Source: Roseburia_D yibonii (GTDB lineage Bacteria > Bacillota > Clostridia > Lachnospirales > Lachnospiraceae). From it: a DNA stretch of 64,000 nucleotides. Made by a program: the position numbers and the translations under genes. The stretch is taken from positions 248,001 through 312,000 of the forward strand of contig NZ_JACOQH010000002.1 of NCBI RefSeq assembly GCF_014297335.1, given 5' to 3'. The notes under the pieces were generated by a model. It was not told where the DNA came from. It was given only the letters and a program-made list of their open reading frames with translations, and did no database searches. Shown here piece by piece: positions 48,193 through 57,236 of the stretch (position 1 is its first letter; every line of letters begins with the position of its first letter).

Positions 48193-49335
48193 CTATTCTG
48201 CGGAACGGTTGTTGAATTCATCCTCACTGCCGTAAAAATGTACTCTGTCCGCATCTTCGTTTAACACGACACATACCCAGGTCTTTCCCTGATTGACTTT
48301 GATCTCATTTCCATCCGCGTCAAAATATCTTGTCGGAGATGTAAGGGAATCCTTGCTCCATGTAATGTCAATGGCTTTTCCATTCGTTACATACTGTCCG
48401 GTTCCGCCGGAGTAGCAGTCGATGTTTAAGTATTTATCGTCAAACTGTGTACCGCTTCCGGTATACATGGTATAATTTACGCCCTGTAAGATGATATTAT
48501 TGTATGCAAGCTGATCTCCGGTCACTGCGTCTTTTTCTTCGCTTCCGAACGCATAACGATAGTATAAACCATCTGACGGATTATATACAAACCACGGTTT
48601 ATCGATCCGGTATCCAGGCTCTACGACAACTGCGTCATATCCGTTATCCAGAGAAACCGTTTCGTCATCGTTCGCGAAGTTGTAATGCTCACCGAATCCG
48701 TCTGCCATTGTCGTGCTGTAACCCTTATACGCGATCGCAGCGTCAATACCGTCCGCGCTCACATAAGCATTATGCGGAGCGTTCATATCGCTGGTACGGT
48801 AAAACGCGAGATTTTCTACCTGGCCCTCAAGTGCGTCGAGGTCATCGATCTTTTCGAGGATGTCAAACGCGAAGATACATTCTCCAAAATGTGCATAGAT
48901 CGCGTCGTATTCAGAAGCAAAATCAACATAATACGGTCTGCAGCTTCTTACATTTCCGATACGGTCCATTCCGGAATAATCCTGGAAAAGTGCCATATAT
49001 CTGGTAATGGAACCTTCTACCGGACACTCGTATACAATGTCTGCGTTTTCAATACCGTAATGAGGCCATGCTTCGCGGGTGTTTTCGATCATAAGTGCGA
49101 GCGGTCTCTTTGCTGCGGCATCTGCAGAGATCCATTCTCCGGTCAGATTATTCCGCGCCATTCCTTCCGGCGATACTGCTTCTGCTTCTGTCTCCGGTTC
49201 TGCGTCAGATTCTGCGTTTGTTTCCGCCGCCACTGTCTCTGTGGTCTCCTGCGGCTTCGCCTCTGACTTGCCACACCCCGAAAGAACTGTACAGCCAAGC
49301 GCTGCCAAAAGAACTGCGTTTACATATTTTTTCAT
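48193..49335 (-). CDS. DUF3048 domain-containing lipoprotein (YerB type)
   Basis: The 380-residue protein has a lipoprotein signal (LGCTVLSGC, Cys21), a low-complexity Glu/Thr/Ala linker (about 28-55) and the DUF3048 domain (RPLALMIENTREAWPHYGIENADIVYECPVEGSITRYMALFQDY; VRSCRPYYVDFASEYDAIYAHFG). It should sit on the outer face of the membrane; function is unknown. It is probably transcribed just before the SpoVB-type flippase gene (26 bases). Confidence 0.9.
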   Translation of the reverse strand: MKKYVNAVLLAALGCTVLSGCGKSEAKPQETTETVAAETNAESDAEPETEAEAVSPEGMARNNLTGEWISADAAAKRPLALMIENTREAWPHYGIENADIVYECPVEGSITRYMALFQDYSGMDRIGNVRSCRPYYVDFASEYDAIYAHFGECIFAFDILEKIDDLDALEGQVENLAFYRTSDMNAPHNAYVSADGIDAAIAYKGYSTTMADGFGEHYNFANDDETVSLDNGYDAVVVEPGYRIDKPWFVYNPSDGLYYRYAFGSEEKDAVTGDQLAYNNIILQGVNYTMYTGSGTQFDDKYLNIDCYSGGTGQYVTNGKAIDITWSKDSLTSPTRYFDADGNEIKVNQGKTWVCVVLNEDADRVHFYGSEDEFNNRSAE

Positions 49336-49348
49336 TCTGTACCTCCTG

Positions 49349-49843
49349 TTATCTTAAAATGTTTAGTTCCTTTAAGATCTGTTTTTGTTTATTTTCCATG
49401 AATGCCGCTTCCTCCGGTTCCATGTGGTCGTAACCGAATAAATGCAGCATACTATGTACGATTAAAAAAGCAAATTCCCTCATCTCCGAATGGCCGTAAG
49501 CCTCGGCCTGTTCTTTTACCTTGTCCACCGAAATGATGATATCTCCAAGCATCACTTCTCCGGTATCCGGATTAAAGTTATCATCGCAGTCTTCCACTGC
49601 GTCAAAATTTCCTGCCTCTTCATAGGAAAGCAGCGGAAATGACAAAACATCCGTCGGCCGGTCGATCTGCCGGTATTCCCGGTTGATCCTGTGGATCGCT
49701 TCATTGTCTACCAAAAGCAGATTTACTTCCGCCTCGAACGGAAAATTTTCATGATCTGTCGTAAATGTAATGACCCGCCTTGCCAGTTCCTCATAATCAA
49801 ACGGAAAATCGACTTCCGTTTCTGTCTCTACTGTGATCGTCAA
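49349..49843 (-). CDS. ybeY: rRNA maturation endoribonuclease YbeY
   Basis: The 164-residue protein has the metal-binding HSMLHLFGYDH motif (HGxLHLxGYDH type), NREYRQIDRPTDVLSFPL, and EVMLGDIIISVDK. It acts in 16S rRNA 3'-end maturation and ribosome quality control. It overlaps the pseudo-PgpH gene by 4 bases. Confidence 0.96.
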   Translation of the reverse strand: MTITVETETEVDFPFDYEELARRVITFTTDHENFPFEAEVNLLLVDNEAIHRINREYRQIDRPTDVLSFPLLSYEEAGNFDAVEDCDDNFNPDTGEVMLGDIIISVDKVKEQAEAYGHSEMREFAFLIVHSMLHLFGYDHMEPEEAAFMENKQKQILKELNILR

Positions 49844-51024
49844 AACAGATTTTCTCCTTTCACAAAAAATTCCCGGATCTTCAAAAACTGATTCATGGTA
49901 AGTCCGGATGCGTCATAAATTCCGGTCGCGGAAGTCTCATTCATCGTCTGATAGATGACCACTTCATAATTCCATGTGCTTGAAACCGTATTCTTGTCCA
50001 GGATCTCAAATCTGGTCACCAGCGCCTCTACCATATGTACCAGTGCGGATTCTTTGGTGCTTGGCAAAGCATCTTCCCCGTTATACTCCGCAAGGATATC
50101 TACCACCTCCCGCGGGAAACAGCTACTCTGCGCGATCAGCACGCCATTTTCCACATACGGGGGTTCTCCCTCGATCTTTCCAAGCCGGTAATAAAATCCC
50201 GCAGCCTTCGCGACTGCTGGATCAGCGCCAATGGATGGTGCGCAGCGTTCACACAGATTCGAAACTTTCTTTGCATGCTCGTAATCCGCTTTTGAATATT
50301 TGCGTATCTCCGCAAGCAGCGGATAATCCTCTTCCATGATCGCCGCAAGACTCCTGGTCTTTCCGTTTTGTGCATACTTTTTTATTTTACCAAATAACAG
50401 CAAAATAAGCAAATCCGTAATGAGTCCGCCTGCGGCGGCATAAAGGATCGTATTCCGGTCAAAGGTATAATCTGCCAGATAATGGAAAAGCGCCGCGGTC
50501 ACGACCTCCATACACGGCAGGATCACCAGGATTCCGATCCGGTTCTTTTCCTGTTTTAAAAGCTCCGTAAACAGGCAGCCCGCCAGGGAAAGAAATACAT
50601 ACGCGCACAGCTCATAGAAATTCGCATGTACCGTAATGCACAAAAGAATGTTCAGACAGATACTAACGGCAAGTGCCGGGAGCTGTGCCGAAACCACTCC
50701 GAGAAAAACAGAAACCAGAACGACCGGTGCGGTATATTCCGGCAGAAAAGAAAAGCCGTAGGTCAGGATACAGAACACGATATAGACATTTCTTATCAGG
50801 GTATAATCCACCGCGCGGTTTCCCGCGATGCTTCCGTCCGCTCTTGCGTGTATCAGGCTGAGCACAAAAAGTAAAAAGAACAGGACACTTAAAAATATAC
50901 CGGTAATGATCTGGTCTGCGGCAAATCCGAACGTCACAGGCAATGCCGCGGCCAGTCCTGCGGTTGCCGCAAGCATCAACATGATGTTTTTCACTCGTTT
51001 TTCAGAAAATTTTCGTTCTTCCAT
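49840..51024 (-). CDS. Degenerate PgpH/YqfF-like membrane protein with inactivated HD domain
   Basis: The 394-residue protein has about seven membrane helices (about 14-215) and a cytoplasmic domain alignable by eye with the HD domain of the cyclic-di-AMP phosphodiesterase PgpH. YEHAKKVSNLCERCAPSIGADPAVAKAAGFYYRLGKI (248-284, split here as the region around His250 and Arg280-Leu281) matches PgpH, where YYHDIGK holds the catalytic HD. Here HD is Arg280-Leu281, the later HH is Tyr314-Asn315, and the last metal Asp is missing. The large extracellular domain of PgpH is also absent (PgpH is about 700 residues). It occupies the exact yqfF slot between phoH and ybeY. Confidence 0.82.
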   Translation of the reverse strand: MEERKFSEKRVKNIMLMLAATAGLAAALPVTFGFAADQIITGIFLSVLFFLLFVLSLIHARADGSIAGNRAVDYTLIRNVYIVFCILTYGFSFLPEYTAPVVLVSVFLGVVSAQLPALAVSICLNILLCITVHANFYELCAYVFLSLAGCLFTELLKQEKNRIGILVILPCMEVVTAALFHYLADYTFDRNTILYAAAGGLITDLLILLLFGKIKKYAQNGKTRSLAAIMEEDYPLLAEIRKYSKADYEHAKKVSNLCERCAPSIGADPAVAKAAGFYYRLGKIEGEPPYVENGVLIAQSSCFPREVVDILAEYNGEDALPSTKESALVHMVEALVTRFEILDKNTVSSTWNYEVVIYQTMNETSATGIYDASGLTMNQFLKIREFFVKGENLF

Positions 51025-52035
51025 TTACCTTGTTCCCTGTGTTTTTCTTTTCGCGGCAGCAGTCTTTTTGTCATCGCCGGATTTCTTTTCGTACGCGTCA
51101 TATGCCTGAACGATCTTTTGTACCAGCGGATGCCGTACCACGTCATTGCTGGTGAGTTTGCAGATCGCGATCTCGTCCACTTTGCGCAGGACACGCAGCG
51201 CGACATCAAGCCCGGACTTGGTTCCCGGCGCAAGATCCTTTTGTGTGGCATCTCCGGTGATGACTACCTTCGAGCCGAAACCGATACGCGTCAGAAACAT
51301 TTTCATCTGCGCGGGCGTTGTATTCTGCGCCTCATCGAGGATGATAAACGCGTTGTCTAACGTGCGTCCGCGCATGTAGGCAAGCGGTGCCACTTCGATC
51401 AGGCCTTTTTCCATGTTCCGCTGGAAGCTTTCCGCTCCCATGATCTGATAGAGCGCATCATACAGCGGACGCAGATACGGATCGATCTTGCTCTGGAGAT
51501 CGCCCGGCAGGAATCCCAGCTTTTCACCCGCTTCGATCGCCGGTCTCGTCAGAATGATCCTTCCTACTTCTTCGTTCTTAAACGCGGTGATCGCCATCGC
51601 CATCGCAAGGTATGTTTTTCCGGTTCCCGCAGGCCCGATGCCAAATACGATCATCTTATCCCGGATCTCTTTTACATAGTTCTGCTGCCCCAGCGTCTTT
51701 GGTTTGACCGGTTTGCCGGCTATAGTGTGACAGATGATCTCCTTGTCGATCTCTAAAACGGCATCCTCCTCACTGGTCTCGCAAAGGGACAGGATATAGT
51801 CCACATTCTGTTCGGTAATCTCATTTCCCCGTCTGGAAAGCTCGATCAGTTTTGAGAAAACATTTGCGGCGCTCTTGATGTTTGCGTCCTCTCCAAGAAA
51901 TTTCATGGTTCCATCCCGGATCACGATCGTTACATTTAACGCCCGCTCAATTTTTTTGATATAAGAATCAAACTGTCCAAACACATTTGCCATATGTTCT
52001 ACTGGTACATTAAGTGTCATTTCTGTCAGACTCAT
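51025..52035 (-). CDS. phoH: PhoH family protein
   Basis: The 336-residue protein has an N-terminal KH-like part and the P-loop ATPase with GIGPAGTGKTYLAMAMA (Walker A), ILDEAQNTTPAQMKMFLTRIG (Walker B) and VITGDATQKDLAPG. PhoH-type ATPases are linked to RNA metabolism. Its stop is immediately followed by the start of the pseudo-PgpH gene. It also overlaps yqfD by 4 bases. Confidence 0.95.
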   Translation of the reverse strand: MSLTEMTLNVPVEHMANVFGQFDSYIKKIERALNVTIVIRDGTMKFLGEDANIKSAANVFSKLIELSRRGNEITEQNVDYILSLCETSEEDAVLEIDKEIICHTIAGKPVKPKTLGQQNYVKEIRDKMIVFGIGPAGTGKTYLAMAMAITAFKNEEVGRIILTRPAIEAGEKLGFLPGDLQSKIDPYLRPLYDALYQIMGAESFQRNMEKGLIEVAPLAYMRGRTLDNAFIILDEAQNTTPAQMKMFLTRIGFGSKVVITGDATQKDLAPGTKSGLDVALRVLRKVDEIAICKLTSNDVVRHPLVQKIVQAYDAYEKKSGDDKKTAAAKRKTQGTR

Positions 52036-53282
52036 TGTGTGTTAATCCCTTCGTCTGCCGGTATTTCAGGCGCAGGTACCGCAAGCACCTCGGTCGGCGC
52101 GTACGTTCCGATCTTTTCTTTCACGGTTATATTCCCGCTTGCCCGGCAATTTTTTTCATCTATTTCTATCATAACATTTTTTTGTATGATTTGAACATCT
52201 TTTTCTCTTAATTTTTCCAAATATGTCAAAAGATGTGACGCCGCAAGTTCTTTTGCTTCCGATTCTTTATAAATCCCATCTTCCGGCACATATTCCCGAT
52301 ATTCATTTGTCTCAAAATAAAACGGCAGATAAAAATCGGAACAGATATGTATCTGGTATTCCGAGGTATATTTTTCCGCATGTTCATATCCGTGTGACAA
52401 GGAAGGAATGAAAAGATAATAGCCGAACGCGCTGATGGCGTACTGCTTTTTGACATTTCCGGTCGGAACTTTCTTTTCGTACGCCAGCGGGAAGCTGTCC
52501 TCATACGGATAGGTTGTGACGCCTGTGATGTCCGCATCCGAAACGCAGTACTGATAGTTTGTCACCTCGCCGCCGTCTCCTAAGATCTCAAGCCTGCCGA
52601 GGATTAGGACATCTCCCTTTTTGACCTGCGTTCCCGCCGTGATCTGCGGCGCGCCCTGTCTCGTGATCACCGTATCGATCACCGCGTCTTTCTCTGCGAT
52701 GATATCATACGCTTTTCCGTCGTTCGGGCGTTCTCTCTCTTTATTCTTTATATTTTCCTGCAGATCGATGGTCATTTTGGTTCCGCTTATTTTTACCGAA
52801 GTCCAGATCACGTCATCAAATGCCATACGAAAGCTTTCCTCAAGCTTTTCCGCATCGATTTTCTTTTTGGGCGTACCAAAAGAAAGATCCTGCTCTTTTA
52901 AATAGGCAAGAACGGTTTCATCCGTGATATAGGAATTTCCGTTGATCTCGATATTCCAGATAAACTGTGACAAAAGAATGAGGATCAAAAAGAAAAGCAG
53001 TATCCCGCCAAAAAACAGTTTCCGCCTGCGGTAACGGTGCAGCCAGAACGGAAAACCAAAACGTTTTTTTACCACCAGTTTTGTCCGTGTCTTTTTCGCG
53101 ATCGGCCGCAGTGTCCGGAATGCCTGCACACTGATATAAAACTCGTAGTCGTCTCCGTCCCGTTCCAGATTCCATATGACAATGTCGCGGTTTCCGCACA
53201 GGTTCAAAAAGCGCTCCGGCGCGTATCCGCTCAATCTTACACAGACAAAACCACGAAAGAACTTGATGATCGATAATAACAA
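52032..53282 (-). CDS. yqfD: Sporulation protein YqfD
   Basis: The 416-residue protein starts with a soluble region (LLSIIKFFRGFVCVRLSGYAPERFLNLC), has one membrane helix (about 88-105, KLFFGGILLFFLILILLSQ) and a large extracytoplasmic part beginning NIEINGNSYITDETVLAYL. This is the YqfD family found in spore formers. It overlaps phoH by 4 bases and follows yqfC by 9 bases. Confidence 0.92.
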   Translation of the reverse strand: MLLSIIKFFRGFVCVRLSGYAPERFLNLCGNRDIVIWNLERDGDDYEFYISVQAFRTLRPIAKKTRTKLVVKKRFGFPFWLHRYRRRKLFFGGILLFFLILILLSQFIWNIEINGNSYITDETVLAYLKEQDLSFGTPKKKIDAEKLEESFRMAFDDVIWTSVKISGTKMTIDLQENIKNKERERPNDGKAYDIIAEKDAVIDTVITRQGAPQITAGTQVKKGDVLILGRLEILGDGGEVTNYQYCVSDADITGVTTYPYEDSFPLAYEKKVPTGNVKKQYAISAFGYYLFIPSLSHGYEHAEKYTSEYQIHICSDFYLPFYFETNEYREYVPEDGIYKESEAKELAASHLLTYLEKLREKDVQIIQKNVMIEIDEKNCRASGNITVKEKIGTYAPTEVLAVPAPEIPADEGINTQ

Positions 53283-53291
53283 AATAGCCCC

Positions 53292-53573
53292 CTATGGTTC
53301 ATACGTTATTTGTTCTAAAAATCCTGTTATTTTCATCTCATCATTCGTGTAATAGACAATCTTTAAATTTTTTCCGCTGAGAAACAGTCTGCAGGTCTTG
53401 GTCTGAAGCCGTATGGATTCCCTCGTGTATTCCAGAATCCCTTTGTAATTTTCCACGATGATCTCTTCCTGTCCGGTCACCGTTAAGATGACCGAGCCAA
53501 AGAAAAGATCCCGTGGCAGTTCAAGCGTCTCCACAAGCTGTCTTCCCACCGGATGCCGTTTTAATTTTCCCAT
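53292..53573 (-). CDS. yqfC: Sporulation protein YqfC
   Basis: The 93-residue protein matches YqfC (VETLELPRDLFFGSVILTVTGQEEIIVENYKGILEYTRESIRLQTK). It is expressed with yqfD in spore formers and is of unknown mechanism. yqfC-yqfD-phoH-(yqfF position)-ybeY is the conserved order, and here it is complete. Confidence 0.93.
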   Translation of the reverse strand: MGKLKRHPVGRQLVETLELPRDLFFGSVILTVTGQEEIIVENYKGILEYTRESIRLQTKTCRLFLSGKNLKIVYYTNDEMKITGFLEQITYEP

Positions 53574-53601
53574 ATCATACTATATGACAGATACGCACAT
53601 C

Positions 53602-54909
53602 CTATTCGGTAATAATTTTCCGGATCATCTGACGCTTCTCCGGCGCAATCTCTCCATAGCGGTAAGCATCCTCTACCAGTTTTTTTGCATCGGCTCCCCG
53701 CGTTTTGTCATTCGCGTAAATTTCCGCGATCACATCTCCGCGTGAAACCGGGGCTCCGATCTTTTTCTTTAAACAAATACCAACCGAAAGATCGATCGCG
53801 CTTTCTTTAGTCTCTCTTCCGCCGCCTAAGGTCATGCAGGCAACGCCGATCTGTTCTGCCAGGATATCCGTGACAAATCCGTCTGCGGCAGCTTTGGCCT
53901 CTATTTTCTCTGAGGCGACCGGAAGCCTTCCCGGTATCATGACATCCTCCGGATCACCACCCTGCGCTTTGACAAATTCGGCAAATTTATGCAGCGCGCT
54001 TCCGGATGTGATCGTTTGCTTTAAGAGTTTCACCGCATGGGCGCGATCCTCTGTGACACCCGCAAATAAAAGCATCTGCGCGCCAAGCGCGTAGGTCACC
54101 TCCATAAGGTCATCCGGTCCTTCTCCGCGAAGCGCCTGCAATGCCTCGATCACTTCCAGGGAATTTCCAACGGCATTTCCGAGCGGCTGTTCCATGTCCG
54201 TGATGATCGCAGCCGTCTTTTTTCCTGCCATATTTCCGATCTTTACCATCGTCTCCGCCAGTGCGGCTGCATCCGCTTCCTGTTTCATGAATGCCCCGTT
54301 TCCGGTCTTTACGTCAAGCACGATCGCATCGCTGCCGGATGCCAGCTTTTTGCTCATGATACTGCTTGCGATCAAAGATCTCTGTGCCACGGTCGCGGTC
54401 ACATCACGGAGTGCGTAAAGCTTTTTATCCGCCGGCGCCAGATTTGCTGTCTGACCGGCAATGGCGATCCCGATGCGGTTGACATTTTCCATGAATTTTT
54501 CTTCCGGGAGCGCGGTACAAAAGCCCGGAAAGCATTCCAGCTTATCGATCGTCCCTCCGGTATGTCCGAGCCCGCGGCCGGACATTTTTGCTACCGGAAC
54601 ACCGAGCGCCGCCACCATCGGCGTCAGGACAAGCGATGTCTTATCCCCGACCCCTCCGGTGCTGTGTTTGTCCACTTTTACTCCCTTTATCCCGCTAAGA
54701 TCCAGCGTGTCGCCGCTGTCTTTCATGGCAAGGGTGAGCTCTAAGGTTTCTGTTTCATCCATTCCGGAAAAACAGATCGCCATAAGCATGGCAGACATCT
54801 GATAATCCGGGATATTCCCGCAGGTAAATCCCTGCACCATAAAGCGGATCTCCTCCGCCGAAAGTGCTCCGCCGTTTTTCTTCTTATCGATCAGATCATA
54901 CATCCGCAT
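53602..54909 (-). CDS. pdp: Pyrimidine-nucleoside phosphorylase
   Basis: The 435-residue protein has KVDKHSTGGVGDKTSLVLTP (phosphate-binding), SGRGLGHTGGTIDKLECFPG, and LASGSDAIVLDVKTGNGAF, the signatures of thymidine/pyrimidine nucleoside phosphorylases. It splits uridine, thymidine and deoxyuridine to base and sugar phosphate. Within the family, Firmicute members are usually Pdp. Confidence 0.95.
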   Translation of the reverse strand: MRMYDLIDKKKNGGALSAEEIRFMVQGFTCGNIPDYQMSAMLMAICFSGMDETETLELTLAMKDSGDTLDLSGIKGVKVDKHSTGGVGDKTSLVLTPMVAALGVPVAKMSGRGLGHTGGTIDKLECFPGFCTALPEEKFMENVNRIGIAIAGQTANLAPADKKLYALRDVTATVAQRSLIASSIMSKKLASGSDAIVLDVKTGNGAFMKQEADAAALAETMVKIGNMAGKKTAAIITDMEQPLGNAVGNSLEVIEALQALRGEGPDDLMEVTYALGAQMLLFAGVTEDRAHAVKLLKQTITSGSALHKFAEFVKAQGGDPEDVMIPGRLPVASEKIEAKAAADGFVTDILAEQIGVACMTLGGGRETKESAIDLSVGICLKKKIGAPVSRGDVIAEIYANDKTRGADAKKLVEDAYRYGEIAPEKRQMIRKIITE

Positions 54910-54912
54910 ATG

Positions 54913-55215
54913 CTAGTCCTCATAATCCAGACATGCGCGTTCCGTCACATACGGTCTCACATAAGTGTCCGCTACCTTCACATGCTCCGGGTGCTTTGCG
55001 TAGATTGCGATATCTCCCGCCTTTTCATACGTTGTCACAAGCGCCATATCATGCGTGCTGGACGGGATCGGTTCCTCAACAAATTCCGCTGTCAGAAGTC
55101 CCGGAACTTTTCCGACCAGACTCTTTAAGTTCTTCGCCATGTCCTGCTTTAACTGCGCCTTCTGTTCCTCTTTGATCTCTTCTTTAAATTTCCACATAAC
55201 AATATGATGTACCAT
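54913..55215 (-). CDS. Dabb (stress-responsive alpha/beta barrel) family protein
   Basis: The 100-residue protein begins MVHHIVMWKFKEEIKEEQKAQ, then GLVGKVPGLLTAEF-like VGKVPGLLTAEFVEEP and KHPEHVKVADTYVRPYV, the Dabb pattern. Catalytic role is unknown. AGGAGG sets ATG 55215; the longer ORF upstream lacks a ribosome site. Confidence 0.88.
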   Translation of the reverse strand: MVHHIVMWKFKEEIKEEQKAQLKQDMAKNLKSLVGKVPGLLTAEFVEEPIPSSTHDMALVTTYEKAGDIAIYAKHPEHVKVADTYVRPYVTERACLDYED

Positions 55216-55266
55216 ATTTAAAAATCCTCCTGTTTCTTTTTCTTTCCTGTATACAGGCATAGTTTT

Positions 55267-55275
55267 ATTATAGCA
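55267..55275 (-). promoter_or_regulatory. Extended -10 promoter of the Dabb gene
   Basis: On the minus strand TGCTATAAT, a perfect -10 with the TG extension; the -35 is poor. It lies about 50 bases before the start at 55215. Confidence 0.5.
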
Positions 55276-55298
55276 CATTTATTTATTCAAAAAAGCAG

Positions 55299-55781
55299 TC
55301 ATTTATGATACGGTTCGTGATTTAAAATGCGATAGCTGCGGTAGATCTGTTCCAGTAAAATGATCCGCATCAGCTGGTGCGGAAATGTCATTTTGGAAAA
55401 ACTGAGTTTATAGTCCGCCAGACGCTGTACCTCCCTGCAAAGTCCGAGCGACCCGCCGATCACAAATACGATATGGCTCTTTCCGGAAACCCCGAGTTTT
55501 TCGATTTTTTCCGAAAGTTCCACGGAATCCAGCATTTTTCCGTCGATCGCCAGAATGATCCGGTACGCGTCTGTTTCCGTTAAATATTTCACGATCCGTT
55601 CATCCTCTTTTTGCCGGATCTGTTCTTCCTGTACCTCGCTGGCATGATCCGGTGTCTTTTCATCCGCACTCTCAATGATCTCTATTTTGCAGTAGCGGCT
55701 CAGTCTTTTTTTATATTCCTCAATCGCCTCTACATAAAACTTTTCTTTTATTTTTCCGACAACAAGCAGTGTGATCTTCAT
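55299..55781 (-). CDS. rlmH: 23S rRNA (pseudouridine1915-N3)-methyltransferase
   Basis: The 160-residue protein begins MKITLLVVGKIKEKFYVEAIEEYKKRL and has the SPOUT knot FVIGGSLGL and SFSKMTFPHQLMRIILLEQIYRSYRILNHEPYHK, the diagnostic C-terminus of RlmH. It methylates pseudouridine 1915 of 23S rRNA. GGAGGGA precedes ATG 55781. Confidence 0.97.
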   Translation of the reverse strand: MKITLLVVGKIKEKFYVEAIEEYKKRLSRYCKIEIIESADEKTPDHASEVQEEQIRQKEDERIVKYLTETDAYRIILAIDGKMLDSVELSEKIEKLGVSGKSHIVFVIGGSLGLCREVQRLADYKLSFSKMTFPHQLMRIILLEQIYRSYRILNHEPYHK

Positions 55782-55854
55782 AATCCCTCCAGAATTCAAA
55801 TCATCCATGCGCATCCGCGCACGTCTGTTTTAAGTATATCATGCCCGCCCCTTC

Positions 55855-55883
55855 TTGTCATCCGCCGCGAAATCCCGTATAAT
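55855..55883 (+). promoter_or_regulatory. Promoter of the zinc-ribbon membrane protein gene
   Basis: TTGTCA (55855-55860), 17-base spacer and TATAAT (55878-55883), 35 bases before ATG 55919. Confidence 0.82.
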
Positions 55884-55918
55884 GATGTACAAAACAAAAA
55901 TAAGTGAGGTAACGATTT

Positions 55919-56584
55919 ATGTGGTGTCCCAAATGTAAAACAGAATATATTGACGGCATAACCAAATGTGCGGACTGCGGCGTTGATCTTGTGGAAGAGC
56001 TTCCAGCCACATCCTACGATGACCTTTCCGGTGAAACCAGAGAAAAACTCTCGCACATCAAAGCCGTAGAGGAAAGCAAAAGCACGTTAAACCCAAAAGA
56101 AGGCAGTACACGGTATATCGACAAGCGAAGCCAGTATGAAGAGATGAAATCTTCTGCCTACACCTTTCTTTTTGTCGGGGTACTCGGCATTCTTGCCATG
56201 ATACTGATCGCGCTCGACATCATTCCATTACATATGGCTGCCTATATGCGTGTGATCATGGCGATCGTAATGGGTGGTCTTTTTCTCTTCTTTTTATTTA
56301 TCGGTGTGCAGTCCTTCCGGAAAATGAAGGGGCTTTCCGGCGAGGCAGACAGCGAGGAAACGCTGACGAACGAAATTCTCACCTCCTTTCTCGACGGCCA
56401 TACGGCGGCTTCCATCGACGCTTCCATTTCCGACGCCGGAGCAATGGAAAATGAGCAGCTGTATTTTTACCGCTACGAACAGATCAAGCGTATCCTGTCC
56501 GAAGATCATCCCGGTCTTGCCGAGGATTATATGGAGGATCTGATTGAAAAAATCTATACCAGTTTATTTCCTGACATGATATAA
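55919..56584 (+). CDS. Zinc-ribbon membrane protein of unknown function
   Basis: The 221-residue protein has an N-terminal zinc ribbon with C3-x2-C6 and C17-x2-C20 (WCPKCKTEYIDGITKCADCG), two membrane helices (about 79-98 and 112-130) and an acidic helical C-terminus. Similar zinc-ribbon plus membrane proteins are common in clostridia, with no known role. It has its own strong promoter; xpt follows. Confidence 0.8.
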   Translation: MWCPKCKTEYIDGITKCADCGVDLVEELPATSYDDLSGETREKLSHIKAVEESKSTLNPKEGSTRYIDKRSQYEEMKSSAYTFLFVGVLGILAMILIALDIIPLHMAAYMRVIMAIVMGGLFLFFLFIGVQSFRKMKGLSGEADSEETLTNEILTSFLDGHTAASIDASISDAGAMENEQLYFYRYEQIKRILSEDHPGLAEDYMEDLIEKIYTSLFPDMI

Positions 56585-56585
56585 T
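56577..56585 (+). promoter_or_regulatory. Extended -10 promoter of xpt
   Basis: TGATATAAT overlaps the stop codon of the preceding gene; no good -35. It gives a leader of about 75 bases before xpt that lacks the guanine-riboswitch core. Confidence 0.5.
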
Positions 56586-56666
56586 GAATATAAGCAATGC
56601 ACAGTGCATCTGTGATCTTCCAGACTGCGCTGCCTGTTTGACTACAAACCATATGAGGTGATTAGA

Positions 56667-57236
56667 GTGAAATTATTAGAAGAAAAAATTCTCGCTGAGG
56701 GAAAAGCCGTAAACGAAAATATTTTAAAGGTAGACAGTTTTATCAACCATCAGGTAGATCCCATGCTGATGGAACAGCTTGGCGCAGAACTTGCATCCCA
56801 TTTTAAAGACAGTGGTGTTACCAAGGTGGTAACGATCGAAAGCTCCGGAATTGCGCCGGCACTTATGACTGCCAAGGCACTGGGCGTTCCGATGATCATT
56901 TTAAAAAAGGAGCCATCCAAAGTTTTAAACGAAAACCTGTTTCAGACCGTCGTAACTTCCTACACCAAAGGTACCAGCTACGAACTGACGTTATCCCAGG
57001 ATTTTATCAGTGAAGCTGACCATGTCCTGATCATTGATGACTTCCTTGCAAACGGCGAAGCCGCTACCGGCGCGATCCGCCTGCTCCACAAGGCAAATGC
57101 GACCATCGCAGGTCTCGGTGTCCTGATCGAAAAATCCTTCCAGCCCGGCCGTCAGAAACTGGAAGCCCAGGGAATCGACGTTTACGCGCTCGCGCGCATT
57201 GCCAGACTTGAGAAGGATCTCATCGAGTTCTATTGA
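56667..57236 (+). CDS. xpt: Xanthine phosphoribosyltransferase
   Basis: The 189-residue protein has LKVDSFINHQVDPMLMEQLG, ESSGIAPALMTAKALG, and the PRPP-binding VLIIDDFLANGEAA, matching Xpt. It salvages xanthine to XMP. GTG 56667 is chosen because GAGGTGA precedes it by 6 bases; a GTG at 56658 overlaps that site. Its stop overlaps the convergent zinc-ribbon/TPR gene by 7 bases. Confidence 0.93.
   Translation: MKLLEEKILAEGKAVNENILKVDSFINHQVDPMLMEQLGAELASHFKDSGVTKVVTIESSGIAPALMTAKALGVPMIILKKEPSKVLNENLFQTVVTSYTKGTSYELTLSQDFISEADHVLIIDDFLANGEAATGAIRLLHKANATIAGLGVLIEKSFQPGRQKLEAQGIDVYALARIARLEKDLIEFY

Noticed and set aside
56586..56666. Guanine/xanthine riboswitch upstream of xpt
   Set aside because: The leader is only about 75 bases and lacks the conserved purine-riboswitch core (TATA...GGTTTGGG...CTACC) and a terminator; only a short ATGCA/TGCAT palindrome is seen.
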